The notes beneath the pieces are model-generated. The model had not been told where the DNA came from. It did not search any database and was given only the letters and a program-made list of their open reading frames with translations. DNA of 64,000 bases from Spinacia oleracea (lineage: Eukaryota; Streptophyta; Magnoliopsida; Caryophyllales; Amaranthaceae): NCBI RefSeq assembly GCF_020520425.1, contig NC_079487.1, positions 106,736,141 through 106,800,140 on the forward strand. The letters are read 5' to 3'. Within the stretch, counting starts at the first letter, position 1. The number at the start of each line of letters is the position of its first letter. The position numbers and the translations under genes were made by a program. Positions 10,181 through 22,992 of the stretch are shown in pieces.

Positions 10181-13100
10181 CACTTGGGATAGTGAAGGAA
10201 ATACTCGTGCTTGTAGGTAATCAAAATAGCCGAAGGGTGAAACGATCCTACCCCGCGTTTATTTCCCCATCAAGTTGGGACGACCTGAAAATCAGCATAT
10301 TAATGTGAACGGGCAGAACATCATAACGAATCTCGGCTCCCTCGGGAGTTGGGACTAAGGATACCTTTTTTCGCCAATAGGGGGGTGCATACGCCGCGCA
10401 TGTTTCCCACTCGGTACTTGTGCAGGTAGTACACCTATCCCGAACCCAATCGCTCGCCCATTAGGTCCCTCTCTCCTGCATGCCCCCTTGGCTTGCACTT
10501 GCGGGTTGGCCTCTTGAGCGAAATTCGTCTGTTGAAGACACTACCTCGACCGGGGCATGTGTTGGATCTACGATAGAAGCGGTACCAAGCCAGGCGCAAA
10601 TAAATTACCCATAGAAGCCTATCATAAACTACGTGGCATATTTAATTTTCAAATCCATGTTTGTAATGTAGTTATGTGTAGCGAAATATGTGATTGTGTG
10701 TGACAAACTATCCTAGAAAACCAACGACCTTAAAAATTGCCCAAACATTCATAGACTAAATTTCCAAAGAGTTATACCGAAATACGTGTTCCGCAAACCC
10801 GAGTGATCGCCACAAAAATAAGCGACGCTCGGGATGGCCGTAACGAATCCCACAAACGCTGCACAACGCGTAAAGGACGTTATTAGGCAAGCACGTAAAA
10901 TCGAAGTCGCATAAACAAAAGTAGACGCAAACAGAAAATGAGAACCAGCCAGGGACGCACTTTCAACGCCCCTAGCTGGGCGCCAAAATTTCTCACGCCC
11001 ACTGCTGGGCGCTGAAGTTGCTGCCTGGCCTTTTGGTCAGGCACAGCAGCCTCGGTGCCCGCGCATAAAAAAAATATACGTAGCAAAAAAAAACTTTTCA
11101 TAAAAATTGCTGCAAGGGCGTATGAAAAAGCACTCGTTTCTAAAAGCGACTTGTAAAAAAATAAAATAACTCTTTGTATCGTTGTTAGGCCTCCTACGAC
11201 GACAATGCTCGGCACCAAAAACCGAACATGCTAATTAAATGACCTTGAATGTCACATGGGCAAAGTATTCAAAAAATAATTTTCAAATAGAGTCTTCAAG
11301 GAAATATAATGTTCAAATAAAAAATAAATAAATCCGAGTCTAGACTAGGCTATGCCAAAAGTACAATCCAAATCCTAAGTCTTAGTTGTCTTATCCATAC
11401 AATCGGTCCTAATGCTTGGTGTCGTTCTGCAAGTTAAAAGGTTAAAACATATTGAGTCTCCCGTCCTAACATTTAAATCAATAAGCACCCATATGTAATT
11501 GTCATCCCTTGCTAAGAGTCCACGGCCTCAATACTCCCTCACCAATAAAAAGAATATATATTATAGTATTTGCAAAATGGAAACGGTCACATTCTGGAAA
11601 TCATTCCCCCATAGTCGCACAACCCCCAAAGTGAACCTAAGGTGTTAATACCATTGGCAAAGAAAAAATTAATGGCCCCAAGGCTTATAATCACATTGGG
11701 TCACGACTATCATAGTCCTCTCGAGTCACTCGCTCCTTGAAATACTACTAAGTACGGACTAAAAGATTTTCCATGCATGCAACATGACCAACCATGAAAA
11801 TACCCAAATCGGCATACCATAAGGCTACCATTGGGTAAAGCAATACACACTAAGAGAGAAGCCGCACTAATGATTCTAGCCTTGCAAAAATAAAAATTCG
11901 ATCTCCCCAACTAACTACCTTGCCAACATTAAGCAAAATGGCGCTTGACAAATGAACACCCAAGGGTTAAAATCTAAAGTGTCAACCAACGAAAGTTATG
12001 GTCCAATTAGCCTAAGTCTGAGAGTCGCTTGGTCAAGTGTTGTAGGCTTACGCCATGTCATTATTTTGAGTCTAGGCCACCTCCTTGTATTCATACACGG
12101 GTTATAATCAGAAAGATTAATGAAAGTTTGAGTCTAAATCACGACTTCCAATTAAATCCCAGAAACTGGAATCTGAAAAGAAGCAAAAAATTATTTTCGA
12201 TGTAATTCTTTCGTTAAAATTCAATAAGGTAAAAACAACATTTTGAATCTACGCTATTTGCACATTTTAAGAAACGACTAAATACGCTTGCAAAGTAAGA
12301 CAATTTAAAGGTCCACCCTAGGCCTACTAAAATTAAAGGTCCACTATAGGCCTACCAAACGAGGCTCACTCAGTCTCGCCTCGTGACTCAAAGACCACAA
12401 CCATCTACCTTTTAGCCCAAATTAAAAATTTGAAGGATTTATGTTGGAGAGAAATCCCAAGCAAAAGAAAAAAGGGAAAGAGAAAAGGGAGAGCGAAAAG
12501 AGCCATGAAATACTTAGCCCATACCTCTCAAAGTGCGAAATCTACCCAAGTAAACGAAGGAAAAGAAGTGAGTCAACCAATCCAAATCATAAAATTCTAC
12601 GATGTCTACCCTTTCCAATCCTTATGCTCTTAGACGCCTTCGCTCTGGGGTCCCTGTTCAGCTCATTTAACCTATCCATGTTCTCATTGCCATGACCCAA
12701 GAAATCATTACCTCGACTCTTGTTCTTAAACTCGTTGTCAACCGCACACCACGCACGGCCATTGGCACGTGCGTCATACCCCTTAACCTGCTCTTATACC
12801 ACCATTAGCATAATGACCATATAACTTGTGTGGATACATCCTGTTGATATACCCTTGAGTCGTCCCCATGCTGCTCATTGGCCTTGGTTGATGTAAACTC
12901 GTGACACTGGCACGAAGCTACAAATTGTGAGCCCTAGCAGATATAATCCTCATGCTTGACCAACACCTATACAAATTCTCCTATCTCATTCAACCCATCT
13001 TTCAAGCCGTCTTGAGTCACAAACACAAAAAAAAAGGAAACAAATGAAAAGTGCAAAAAAAAATAATAAAATGTGAATAATAAAAAAGAAACTTTGCAAA

Positions 13101-13914
13101 AGCGCCTCTAAAGTTAGTCTAAAAAGAAAAATAAGGAAGCATTTAGCGCACCAAAAAATATCCGCCCAGAAACCATTATCAGCGCCCAGAGCTGGGCGCC
13201 GAAATCTTTAGCGCCCAAGCCTGGGCGCCGATTCTTTCTGCTTGCTGAAAAATTTGTCCAGAAGTGCTCGTCATTTTATCCGCACATGCACGGAAAAATA
13301 ACGAACACTTGGAGGGGTACAACACGTATTCAGGTATACGTACCAAAAAAAAAAAACACATGAAAAGAAAATACATGTACTCAAAAATATAAAACAAATT
13401 TTTTGGCTTACGGCAAGGCAGCAGATTTGAATAATAATAAAGTTCACTTATTCTACCGTTTCAAATAATATGTTTCCACCTCAGAACATACTCGTTTAAA
13501 ATCGGCATTCTATGAAACCATTTTCTAGGCTAAGAACTACGCAAGACCTGATTCCAAATTAAATTTATTTAAGGCGGATACGTAGGCAATCCATGATTCG
13601 GTCTAACCAATTTGCAAAAATATTAAAGCCTATAGAAAAACAAGAATAAAAATAAAAGTCCCTTATTGAAATTTAATTACTTGCAATCCAAGTCAAAAGA
13701 AAAATTTAAGTCAAAGGAAGAATCCAAGTCATCAAAATGCCAAAATTAATGAGCACACATCGAAAAATAATAAGGGCACGTACCCTTGCCAGAAGGAGCA
13801 CTCACACTCCTAGGAACTTAGCCAAGACTCAAAAGATCACTCTGCCTCAATTGAATGGGGGCTAACGCAAGCGTCCATGACCTCTAAAGTACTCGACTTG
13901 ACCCTCCCTAAAGC

Positions 13915-13997
13915 GAACTAACTCACTTAAAGACTTTCTTTCACCACTAGACATAGTCGTTCGCTTAAAGACCTTCTTTCACCACTAGACACAGTCA
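13915..13997 (+). repeat. Local tandem duplication in element B
   Basis: Two adjacent units of about 38 bp carry the shared core CTTTCTTTCACCACTAGACA with small differences. Confidence 0.75.
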
Positions 13998-16961
13998 TGA
14001 TCGCCAACAAGTAGTAAAGGCAGTAAGCTTGCAATGGAAAAGATTGTTCTATGGCATCGCCCCATCGTTCCTTCGAACTCAGGGCACCCGTTCATGGTAA
14101 TTCGAATGCTTGCTAATTCCCTTTGAAAAAAATCAGAAATTGTCAATAGGACTTGGCACTTAACCAAGGCTCACTCTACTCAGACTTATGACACGGGCGT
14201 CTAAAAATCGAAATATGAAAGCATCATTAATGGGAAGACATAATAGCAACTGGGGGCTAAAAATTGAAATGAAAGAGCTAGGAAAAGAACTAAGTATACC
14301 TTGACCTTTTGTACGGACATACACCAAGTAAATCTAAGTCGATTTGAAAACGGTTTATATTCCCGCAATTCTGGAAAAGATGGCCCTAAAAGCCTGAAAG
14401 CATATGCCAAACGGGCACAAGTATATCTTGACGCCTGCACCGTGGCTTCCAGCAAATCCTTAGACAGCATTCCAAAACACGTAACAGTATTTTGATTCAC
14501 TCATATAACCCTTCTATAAGTCAACTTACTTAGGACACCTCGGATTGTACACAGTAGGATTCGGATTTTAAATAACTCTCAAATAATTTTCAAAGACTTT
14601 TTCGAACATAATAAAGTGTCGTTGGTTTAAGCTAAGTATGCGTTTATCTCAATTTTGCAAGTGAGTCAAAAGATTTGCAAATATGATTATGGGTAAAGAA
14701 AGGCACCTAGCTTTTGGACAAGGCACACTTCAACATGTGACTACCTTGACCATGGCAATGTCGCACAATACGACATTTACAAGAGAAGCAGCAAAATCAC
14801 TACTCGAACGTACCTCGCACTAAACGAGTCTGGTTCAAACTATTCATGATCCGTGTCACCATGAATGCATAAAAACGTATGCAAAGCATTATAGCACCAA
14901 GCCAATCCCGTAGCTACAATTGGGGGCTTGAGAAAAACACTCTAAAAATGCTCGAAATGACGATTTTATCGCAAATTCTCGACGCTAATGCTATACATAC
15001 ATCATAGGGGCACAATCCTAAGCTTTAATCATGTAAAACGAACCTTAGAATGGCTGCAACCCCTCCCAAAATCTAAGCACTACTTAGAATATATAAAGTC
15101 ACCCCACTAACAAGGGTAACTGAAAATCGCGAGTCACCAAAACTCCGATCAAGCTACTGCACATAACGCTCGCCCTACAAGCGCCCGTTACACAGTCTAC
15201 CTCGTTCCAAAGCAAAAGCGAAAGAAAAAAATCATCAAAATATACCCAGAAATCGATTTCAACGCCCAGAGCTGGACGCCGATATCTTTAACGCCCCAGC
15301 CTGGGCGCTGAATCTTTCTGCTAGCCAAGTTTTGCCCAGATACAAAAATAAGAAAGAAACACCTATGAATCATCGCATCGAACGAAGTAATAAGCCGTAC
15401 AAACCCACGCAGAAGGTGCTACACTTGTTCGAGCACCTGAGCGATTCAGCACGATGAAGTACTCCAAGTAATGATATCCCAACACTTGGAGGAATGTTCT
15501 AAGACATGCCGTTAGGCCACACAAGCCTGCGTTGCACCATAATCCCACAGTACAAGTCTAAAAAGGGTAAGGCACATTGCACTAATGCAAGCACGACCAA
15601 GAGTAAGAGGCAAAGACTACTTATCGCCCAAATGCAAGCCACACGACTTCTACATTAAGGATTAAAGGTAGCAAAACATTACCTACCACGGAAGGGATAG
15701 CTCGCACCTACACGAGCGAAACCCCAAGTCATCTTTCTCGAAAGAACCTACAAAATCGTACGCCAAAAGGAAGCATCCCAACATGCATACTTGGGGGCTC
15801 CAAGCTACGAAACAACCATAACAAAATAAAAAATCTCGAAGCAAATGTTTGAACAATCGAAAGGGCACGATGTTTGAGCCCACTTCATGAATGGACCTGA
15901 CCCCTATCAAGCTTCTAAGCAAACTATTCAAAATCAGTCATTGCTCAAAAAAATGATTCAGGCAAACTGATTGATGGACCGCACACAACGGCCATTCTAT
16001 GAACGCTCGTTCGCACATACATATCATCATTCACGAACACGTTCAAAAAATATAAGAGCGATCAAAGTCTTACACCTCAAGGTACGTTCCTCGGGCCATA
16101 TAGACTCGCCCGACTATTGCAATAACTGAACACCTTAAGAGCAACAGTTTCTTAAAATAATCGCCCTAAAGCGACAAGCACCGTAGTCCACCAATCGGCT
16201 AAGGTTTCTCAAGAAAATCATCACGTTCTAAAAACAAAGAAAAAACAAAAGAATACATAGAACTTCCAAGTAAAATAAACGAATGAACAAGAGGCCAACT
16301 ATGTCATCAAAAGACCAGCCCAAACAACGCTTTCAACGCCCCATCTGGGCGTGAATTGTTTCAACGCCCAGGCCTGGGCGCCGAAAATGAACCCAGGCTC
16401 AAAAGGCCCTAACTTCTATTAGGCCCTGCCACATCCATTCGACTCGAAAATTGCCAATTTCCTTACTGAAAGTCGCACCTCACGACTTTGTCAAGAGTAG
16501 CACACCACTACGAAGATCGCTCGCACTTACGAGCACGATCCCAAACACGATCAAAGACGTTACAGAATACGTATCCCCAAGGAACCTCTTTGACAAAAAA
16601 TGACCGTCAAAGCACGAATGCTTGGGGGCTCGAAAGAAAATATAAAGTTAAAACAAAATTCCCAGACTAACGATGTACGAAGTCCCGTGTTTGGATGTCT
16701 CAAAAATAAAACCGGTTTACGACCTCAAGACAAAGGTCGCCGTTGATACTTATACATAGTCCCCTAATCAAGGACCCAGGTAGTGGCAAAATTGAGCCGA
16801 AAAGACTAGCTCAAAACCATGAAAAGGTGATGACCACGAGACTATGGTCCATCTAAACACATTGTCAACCCACATTCAGGTTTCAACTAAATCCGAGCAT
16901 CCCTCGGAAGAATTCGCTCCTACAAGAATGAATAAAAAAGAAATTCTCAAAAAAAAAAAAA

Positions 16962-17097
<136 letters not shown>

Positions 17098-17218
17098 AAA
17101 CAAAAATATACACAGTGTGGACCCACTTACAGGACACATCTAATCACGAAATATTACGACCCACCAACAGGTTGTATTCACAAAAGCCCTTCTACATAGG
17201 CAAAATAAGAAATTCAAA

Positions 17219-17635
17219 ATGGGCTCGCCCACCCTCAGCGGGCGGGGTCTGCGTCACTAGCCGCGCAGGTCCTCAGTTTTCGAAAAATAAAGTCTTCAAA
17301 TTTAAAATAGGCTCGCCATCTTCAGCCGGCGGGGTCTACGGCGCAAACCACGTAGGTCCTTATTTTCAAAAAAAAAAAAAAAAAAAAAACAACAAAATAA
17401 AATTTCAAAACAGATTCGTCCACTTCTATCGGACGGGGCGTCCACCCTCAGCGGACAGGTTCGCCATCTTCAGCCGGCGGGGTCTACGTCACAAACCGCG
17501 TAGGTCCTTATTTTCAAAAACATCAAAACAGATTCGTCCACTTCTATCGGACGGGGGGTCCACCCTCAGCGGACAGGCTCGCCCACCTTCAGTGGGCGGG
17601 GTCTGCGTCACTAACAGCGCAGGTCCTTAGTCGCT
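17219..17635 (+). repeat. GC-rich tandem array in element B
   Basis: Repeated modules contain GGCTCGCC, CAGCGGGCGGGGTCTGCGTC and CGCGCAGGTCCTTA, with an inserted module beginning AGATTCGTCCACTTCTATCG present twice (about 17409 and 17527). Units are separated by A-rich spacers, including a 20-nt A run near 17368-17389. Copies differ at several bases, so the array is not brand new. Confidence 0.8.
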
Positions 17636-17650
17636 GCAGCGATAACTTTT

Positions 17651-17802
17651 ATTGGTTTTCCATTTTCCAAAAATTAAAGGATTGGTTTTCCCTTTTTCCA
17701 AAAATTAAAGGATTGGTTTTCCCTTTTTCCAAAAATTAAAGGATTGGTTTTTCCTTTTTCCAAAATTTAAAGGATTGGTTTTTCGTTTTTCCAAAAAAGA
17801 TC
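17651..17802 (+). repeat. Five tandem copies of a 30-31 bp unit
   Basis: The unit ATTGGTTTTCCCTTTTTCCA followed by AAAATTAAAGG is repeated about five times head to tail with one or two changes per copy. Confidence 0.9.
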
Positions 17803-17964
17803 GATGTGCTGGATTTTCCTTCGTTTTACGTCCTATAAAAACAAGAGGGTTTTCTCGTTTAGCTAGCCTTGAAAATGAGAATCTTTAAAAATGTTTTACC
17901 CCGTGATTGGGCTTGGCCAGGCCCAATTACACTTTACAGCTTTAATTTCGAAAACATTTGTAGC

Positions 17965-18085
17965 TACTCCCAATGACAAAGTGAGGGAGTTTCTACGCAT
18001 CTTTAGATCCTTCCAATGACAAAGTGAGGAAGTTTCTATACTATCAGTTGACAAATCCCAATGACACGTGAGGGATATGTCGACA
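17965..18085 (+). repeat. Three short repeats before the element B polypurine tract
   Basis: CCAATGACAAAGTGAGG occurs at about 17969 and 18013, and a shortened copy (CCAATGACACGTGAGGG) near 18058, each followed by text related to the next. Confidence 0.7.
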
Positions 18086-18223
18086 CTTCAAGTGATGACC
18101 CTTAAGTCAAATGTTATCACTCGGGGGCTCGTGAGACCCTCGCAAAACAGGTCACATACACCATGGCTTGTGTGACGCACTCCGTCTAATACTTTGACCA
18201 TCGTCTTACTCCAAGACTCATTC

Positions 18224-18237
18224 AAAGTGGGGGCTAA
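18224..18237 (+). other. Element B polypurine tract
   Basis: AAAGTGGGGGCTAA lies immediately before the 3' LTR start (TGTAGACACC at 18239). Confidence 0.8.
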
Positions 18238-18238
18238 T

Positions 18239-19703
18239 TGTAGACACCTACTTTTGTCCCCATTCCCGCAAGGGAAAGGTTCGATGATGAAAGCATAAAA
18301 ACTCCACTTGACAACGCATCTCCTATAAAATAAACGAATCTCGATTCCCCATTTCATTTCACCCGAAACCTGCTATTTATGGAAACCTGCTAAAAATAGT
18401 AACTGCCGTAAAAGGTAGCTTCTAAAAGTGGCAAATCATAAAAGATAGAAACCTGTCAGAATTAGGTGTTGCATTCTAACATAAATCCTAAATGAGATAG
18501 AAAACTGCGAGAATCCTATTCCTAATAGGATTCGGAAATAAGAGTTACGTATTAATTAAAATCCTAACGAGCCTAGAGTTCGTAACGGGCCCAGACGCAT
18601 TCCGTCACAAAATTAATACGCGCTAAAAGACTCGAATTAATCTCAAACTCTACGGATTTTAGGAATCCGAATCTGACTAAACAAAACTGCCCAGACCCTA
18701 TTTTCAACGCCTGGCTCTGGGCGCCGAAATCTTCGGCGCCCAGGCCTGGGCGCTGAAAATACCTGGGTACGTCTCTTTTCCTAATTCTTTGTGGATTAGA
18801 ACTCTGCAATTCTATCTTTCCACGAACTCTTCCCTATAAATAGACCCCTAGTTTCGACGTGAAACAACACACAACAACACATAATATATTCTGAGTATTG
18901 ACTCTAAACCCCTTAGCCTGAGCCTCTCGCTGCGAAACTGTTCACGCGTTCTGTCGCAATCGATCCATAAATCGAACAGAACGTATCCTGTCCCATAATT
19001 GAGATTCGTTAAATAAAAGGGAGAAATAGCAAAGTCAAAGTGGTTAGTTTTCTGAGAACCGTGACGCACCTCTCAAGGGTGCGTCGTAATGTGTCCCTTT
19101 TCGATGATTTAACTGCTTTCCTCGCCCTTTTTATGAACTGTTAAACTAACCTAATCTGATTGTTCTATCACGCCTAACCAATATAATATTTTTGGGAAAT
19201 CGGATTGTCATGCTAGGTCCCTTAATGCTATTTAAATCAGATAATCACGATCGAATTAGTATTATATGTTGCATATTGCTAAAATCAACTCAGATTAGTT
19301 TAACAGTTAACGCATGTCCCTTCAATTATTTATGCTGAGCTAGTAAGGATATCCTGCCTCTGGAGTTATCGACGAGCGAATTACTCCTCTCGGTAGTTAC
19401 AGTCCCCCGAACCCTCAATCTCTACCTTGCGAGTGTATATTGAGAGATCCCCACACCAGGGATCACAAGGGAACCTACGGCCGTCGTGGTCAAACATAAT
19501 TGCACTCCCTTTATGTCACGATAACCGGGTTTTGTCAGTTTTTCTCATTGTCGTTAAAAACTGAATGGCGACTCCTATATTACTAGTCAATTGGGTGTAT
19601 ACTCACAGGAAATCCAATTACACTTGATTGAATAAAAAGAATCGTCACACCCACGAGGGACAAGGTCACGCATTAGCCTCGCGCTTTTTTCGACCCCCTC
19701 ACG
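18239..19703 (+). repeat. Element B 3' LTR
   Basis: This 1465-bp copy aligns over its full length with 8706-10170, with about 14 substitutions and no indel that I could see. Its last base is G instead of A, so it ends CACG and is followed by the GGGAG target duplication. Confidence 0.92.
18835..18842 (+). promoter_or_regulatory. TATA box of element B 3' LTR
   Basis: TATAAATA is at the same LTR offset as in the 5' LTR. An outward transcript from here would read towards 19.7 kb and beyond. Confidence 0.6.
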
Positions 19704-19710
19704 GGGAGGA

Positions 19711-20215
19711 TGTTAGAATCCAACCTTTCTTTACTTGTATTTCTCATATCTATTGATTTCTATGATCTTTCTAATAGTTTTCTAGGCTTTAGAGAGAATT
19801 ATTATGTTACTGACATTCCAGTGTCAATGACAGTTTTTAGCTAATTCAAAATAAACCTCTATGAGGGGTATGGACCAATACCACTCATCAAAAGTTGTAT
19901 TTGCTTAATCATTTGCATTGTTGTTAGCCTTTATAGATATTGTGTTGTCGCATTTTAAGCTTTCCAAGACTCAACAAAGTCTCCCTCAAAACATATACAT
20001 TCTAGTCGCCTCGTCGGTCCCGCTAGTGCCTGTTATGTGCACACAAGCACCCCAATCGATCATCGACCCTCACTCCTGTCGCCAATAGGCAAGAGTGCCC
20101 ATTCTGAAGCAAGCATCCGCTCGTGCCCCGAGCCTTGAGATTCACTTTCCGCACAACACTTGTGCCCTTGTCGCCCCATAGACAAGAGCGTGTCGCACGA
20201 TCCGGTGTTAAAACA
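19711..20215 (+). repeat. 3' LTR of the outer gypsy element (probable)
   Basis: Removing element B and one GGGAG copy joins the polypurine run at 8695-8705 to GA and then TGTTAGAATCC at 19711, the expected arrangement of polypurine tract followed by an LTR start. The right limit is uncertain. TGTTAAAACA at about 20206-20215 would give a TG...CA LTR of about 505 bp. No matching 5' LTR is in the window. Confidence 0.6.
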
Positions 20216-20345
20216 TTCAGACCCTTAAAAGAAATAGCGGAATAATTGTATTTTTATTGTCATAAAACAAGTGAAGTAGAAACTAAAACATTTTAATGGA
20301 ACGACCCTTGAAAGAAATAGTGGAATATTTCAATGGAAAGATAGA
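20216..20345 (+). repeat. Two imperfect copies of a 25-bp motif
   Basis: GACCCTTAAAAGAAATAGCG (about 20220) and GACCCTTGAAAGAAATAGTG (about 20305) are separated by about 85 bp. Part of the motif, GAAATAGTG, recurs once more after an A-run at about 21860. Confidence 0.6.
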
Positions 20346-20369
20346 TTATGATTACTCGGTCTAAGTAGT

Positions 20370-21870
20370 TACTTAATATGAGTACTACTAATCTATAAGT
20401 GAGTATACACAAAATATTAAGTATCCTCCTTCTAGTGTGTGCCTATCTCTCCGGAAATCACCGAAATACAGGTTCGGTTTTCTTTAGGTCTTTCAACCGT
20501 TCAAGGGGTTCAGTTTTGATCGATCTTGGGGTGTTCGGATCTCGTTCACAACTACCTTCAATTATTCCGGAGCTCTCCTAAGCGCCGCCGCAATTAATCG
20601 CCGGTAAAGGTAAAGCGCCGCCGCCTTTAATTTGTAGGTAAAGGTAAAGTTTAGGGTTAGGGTTTCAATTTCGGGATAGAATTAGTTGGTCTTTGGTTGT
20701 GTTCTGTGTGTTTGGGGGTTTTGGCTATTGTTATCCCTTTGGATTTCTAATCGCCGCCGTCTCGTAGTGCCGGATAACCCCGATCTTGACGGTATAGGTA
20801 AAGATTAGTTAGGACCGCCAGTGTCTCGTAGTGTCGGATAACCCCGATCTTGACGGTTGGTAAAGGTTAGTTAGGGGTTTCAATTTTGGGGCCAATTTCG
20901 TTCCTCTGTTTCCGTTGCCTCCTGAATTTCATTATGTTTCCTTGTCTGGTTGTGTTAATGTTTTTGGAATTGTTGTACTTGGTGTATGTTGTGGTTAGTG
21001 GTTTTAATTGTCAAGTGTCAGGGTGTAGCATAATGCATTGCTTGTAGTGGTGGTGGATAGGCTCCTTGTGGGTTTTTTTGTTGTTGGTTAAAGTTTGAAG
21101 GTTTGTGGTTGGAGTGTTTAAGGTTGTGGAATGTAGAGGTTGTGGATTTGGGTGTCGTGGATTTTCTGATTAGTGTTTCAATAGTGTCAGTCGCTCTTCT
21201 TTGTGGTAAGGATCCAGTGTTTAGTTCTACCCTTGTAGGTAGTATGTTGGGTCGTAGGATGAGGGAAGAAGGTAGTATGTTTAGGTGTAGAAGGAGTGTT
21301 GGGTGGATGCGAGTGTTGGTTGTGCGTTTTAGGTTTGTGGGGAGCAGTTCTTTTGCTTTCCTCACTCTCAAAATCTCTTATCTAAAGACAGCTCCCCAAA
21401 TGCAAATTTTGGGGATTCATAGCTTGTCAAGTTTGAGTCTTTCCTATTCAAAAGGGAGAGGCTCCGAGTATCCATTCATGTGGATACCGAGTCATCTTTG
21501 GTGGCTCAGTGTGTGTGTGAGCTTTTGCTCACAATGTCAAGTCAACCATCTCGTGTTTGTTCTATCCTTTTGTTTCTTTCTTCGTCTTAAAAGTTCCACA
21601 CGGTTAAGGAATGCTCGAGGTGCTAATTGCCCAAGCCATAACACAAACGGAAAAGTGAATGGGGATGTGCAAGATAAGGCCATCTTTCAAAGGCCAACAA
21701 TCAAGGGAGCTTTTATCTTTGTAGTTTCTTTTAATGTAAGCAAGCAGTTTGTATTATGCAGTAGAACTCATATAAGCAGCTTTGGGTGGACCAAAGTTTT
21801 GCTAATGAGTTTTTAGGTTGTAATTTTGAACTCTTTGTTTTATGCAAGTTTAGCCTATGTCAAAAAAAAA
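20370..21870 (+). other. Unidentified region with a GC-rich, gene-like 5' part and A-run 3' end
   Basis: GC-rich text with CGCCGCCG repeats begins near 20580. A telo-box-like motif follows (TTTAGGGTTAGGGTTT, 20650-20666), and then about 1 kb of GT-rich sequence with a 237-codon frame (21103-21816). It ends at about 21860 in a short A-run followed by GAAATAGTG, also found at 20313-20322. The frame resembles no known protein and its composition looks non-coding. It could be the 5' part of a decayed gene or a retroposed transcript. I do not assign a function. Confidence 0.3.
20760..20876 (+). repeat. Tandem duplication of about 60 bp
   Basis: Two copies contain the block GATAACCCCGATCTTGACGG followed by GGTAAAG and TTAGTTAGG. 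They differ at a few bases. A related GGTAAAGGTAAAG motif is duplicated just upstream (about 20603 and 20636). Confidence 0.8.
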
Positions 21871-22877
21871 GAAATAGTGAGTTGTGACTTGTGTTGTGAA
21901 TGCGTAGTTTCGTTACGTGACGTCTTTGACCATTTATATTTTTATAGTATTTGAATTTTCACCATACTACCTCCACTGTTGGATGGTTAAGTTAACCCAT
22001 CACCATTCATCAATCAACAAACTATTTGGTGGTTTTGTTCTTAGAATCTTTAACTAGTCAGGAACCATTACAATTAGCAAGTGGACTTAAAAAGGTGGCC
22101 CATCCTTTTTAAGTACTTTGGAGTAATTAATTTAGTTATATTATTATAAATTTAAAACTTGATATTCATGTTTACATCCAAAACAAAAATGTGCACAATC
22201 CTAATGCTCATCTTGCAACCTTTTCTCTTATCTTTATAGGATAGATGCTACTTAAAAATTGTCCACGTAGCTGAGAGTTATGACTTTAACACTTTGTTTG
22301 AATAAGAGAAAGTTGGGGGAAAGAAAAAAATTCATTTACCTTTCTCATTATAAACACCATCATATCCTTTTAAATTTGGAGAGATTTGAAGTGAAAATGG
22401 AGATCCACTTTTCCCCTCCCTTTCTTTCCTTTCCCCTTGTTTTCCCTTCTATCTCGCGTTTTGCTCCATCTTCTACTCAATTAAGCCGATACCAACGATA
22501 TCCAAATTCCAAACTAAGTGTAAACATGATTAGGTAGTCGAAATTGTGGTTCGAGGTATGAGTTTAGGAATCGAAATTTTCTTATACAAACACATAATAT
22601 ACAAGTTTTGTTCATACATCAAATTGAAGAAACCATTTACTCTTACCCATTATTTGATTGTGGATTATGCCCACCAAAAATTAACAAAAAAAAAAAAGTG
22701 TTTCCTACCAACCAAAATGGGCCCCTTAATCCTAAAGCTCATGCATGCAATATGTATGGGGGTGAGCCACCCTTTTGACTCTTTAAGAGTTTTACGTCTT
22801 AGAAAATTCTAAAGTGGGAAAATTAAGAGAAGGATCCATTCTTTTACTTATTGACCTCTTTGTATTTTCTTTCCACT
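21871..22877. other. Intergenic, upstream of the heparanase-like gene
   Basis: This is AT-rich sequence without recognisable coding domains. It contains the distal promoter of the gene starting at 22993. I saw no transposon termini. Confidence 0.5.
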
Positions 22878-22885
22878 TATATAAA
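22878..22885 (+). promoter_or_regulatory. TATA box of the heparanase-like gene
   Basis: TATATAAA stands 108 bp before the chosen ATG (22993), at a suitable distance for a short 5' UTR. Confidence 0.6.
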
Positions 22886-22992
22886 GTAACCACCACTCCC
22901 TTCATTATTCTCGTCAACTTTCTTCTTCCTTTTTCCCGGCCATCGTAAATAAAATCATAGACGTGAAAATAAGAGGTGGAATTTGGTGCAAA

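Noticed and set aside
17219-17635. Possible CRISPR-like or satellite array
   Set aside because: Repeats are contiguous and variable with no constant repeat/unique spacer pattern, and they lie inside an LTR element of a plant genome.
20650-20666. Interstitial telomere
   Set aside because: Only about two TTTAGGG units; better described as a telo-box promoter motif than telomeric DNA.
21103-21816. A 237-codon frame
   Set aside because: Composition is biased by GT-rich DNA, there is no recognisable domain, and an antisense frame overlaps it; not called as a gene.
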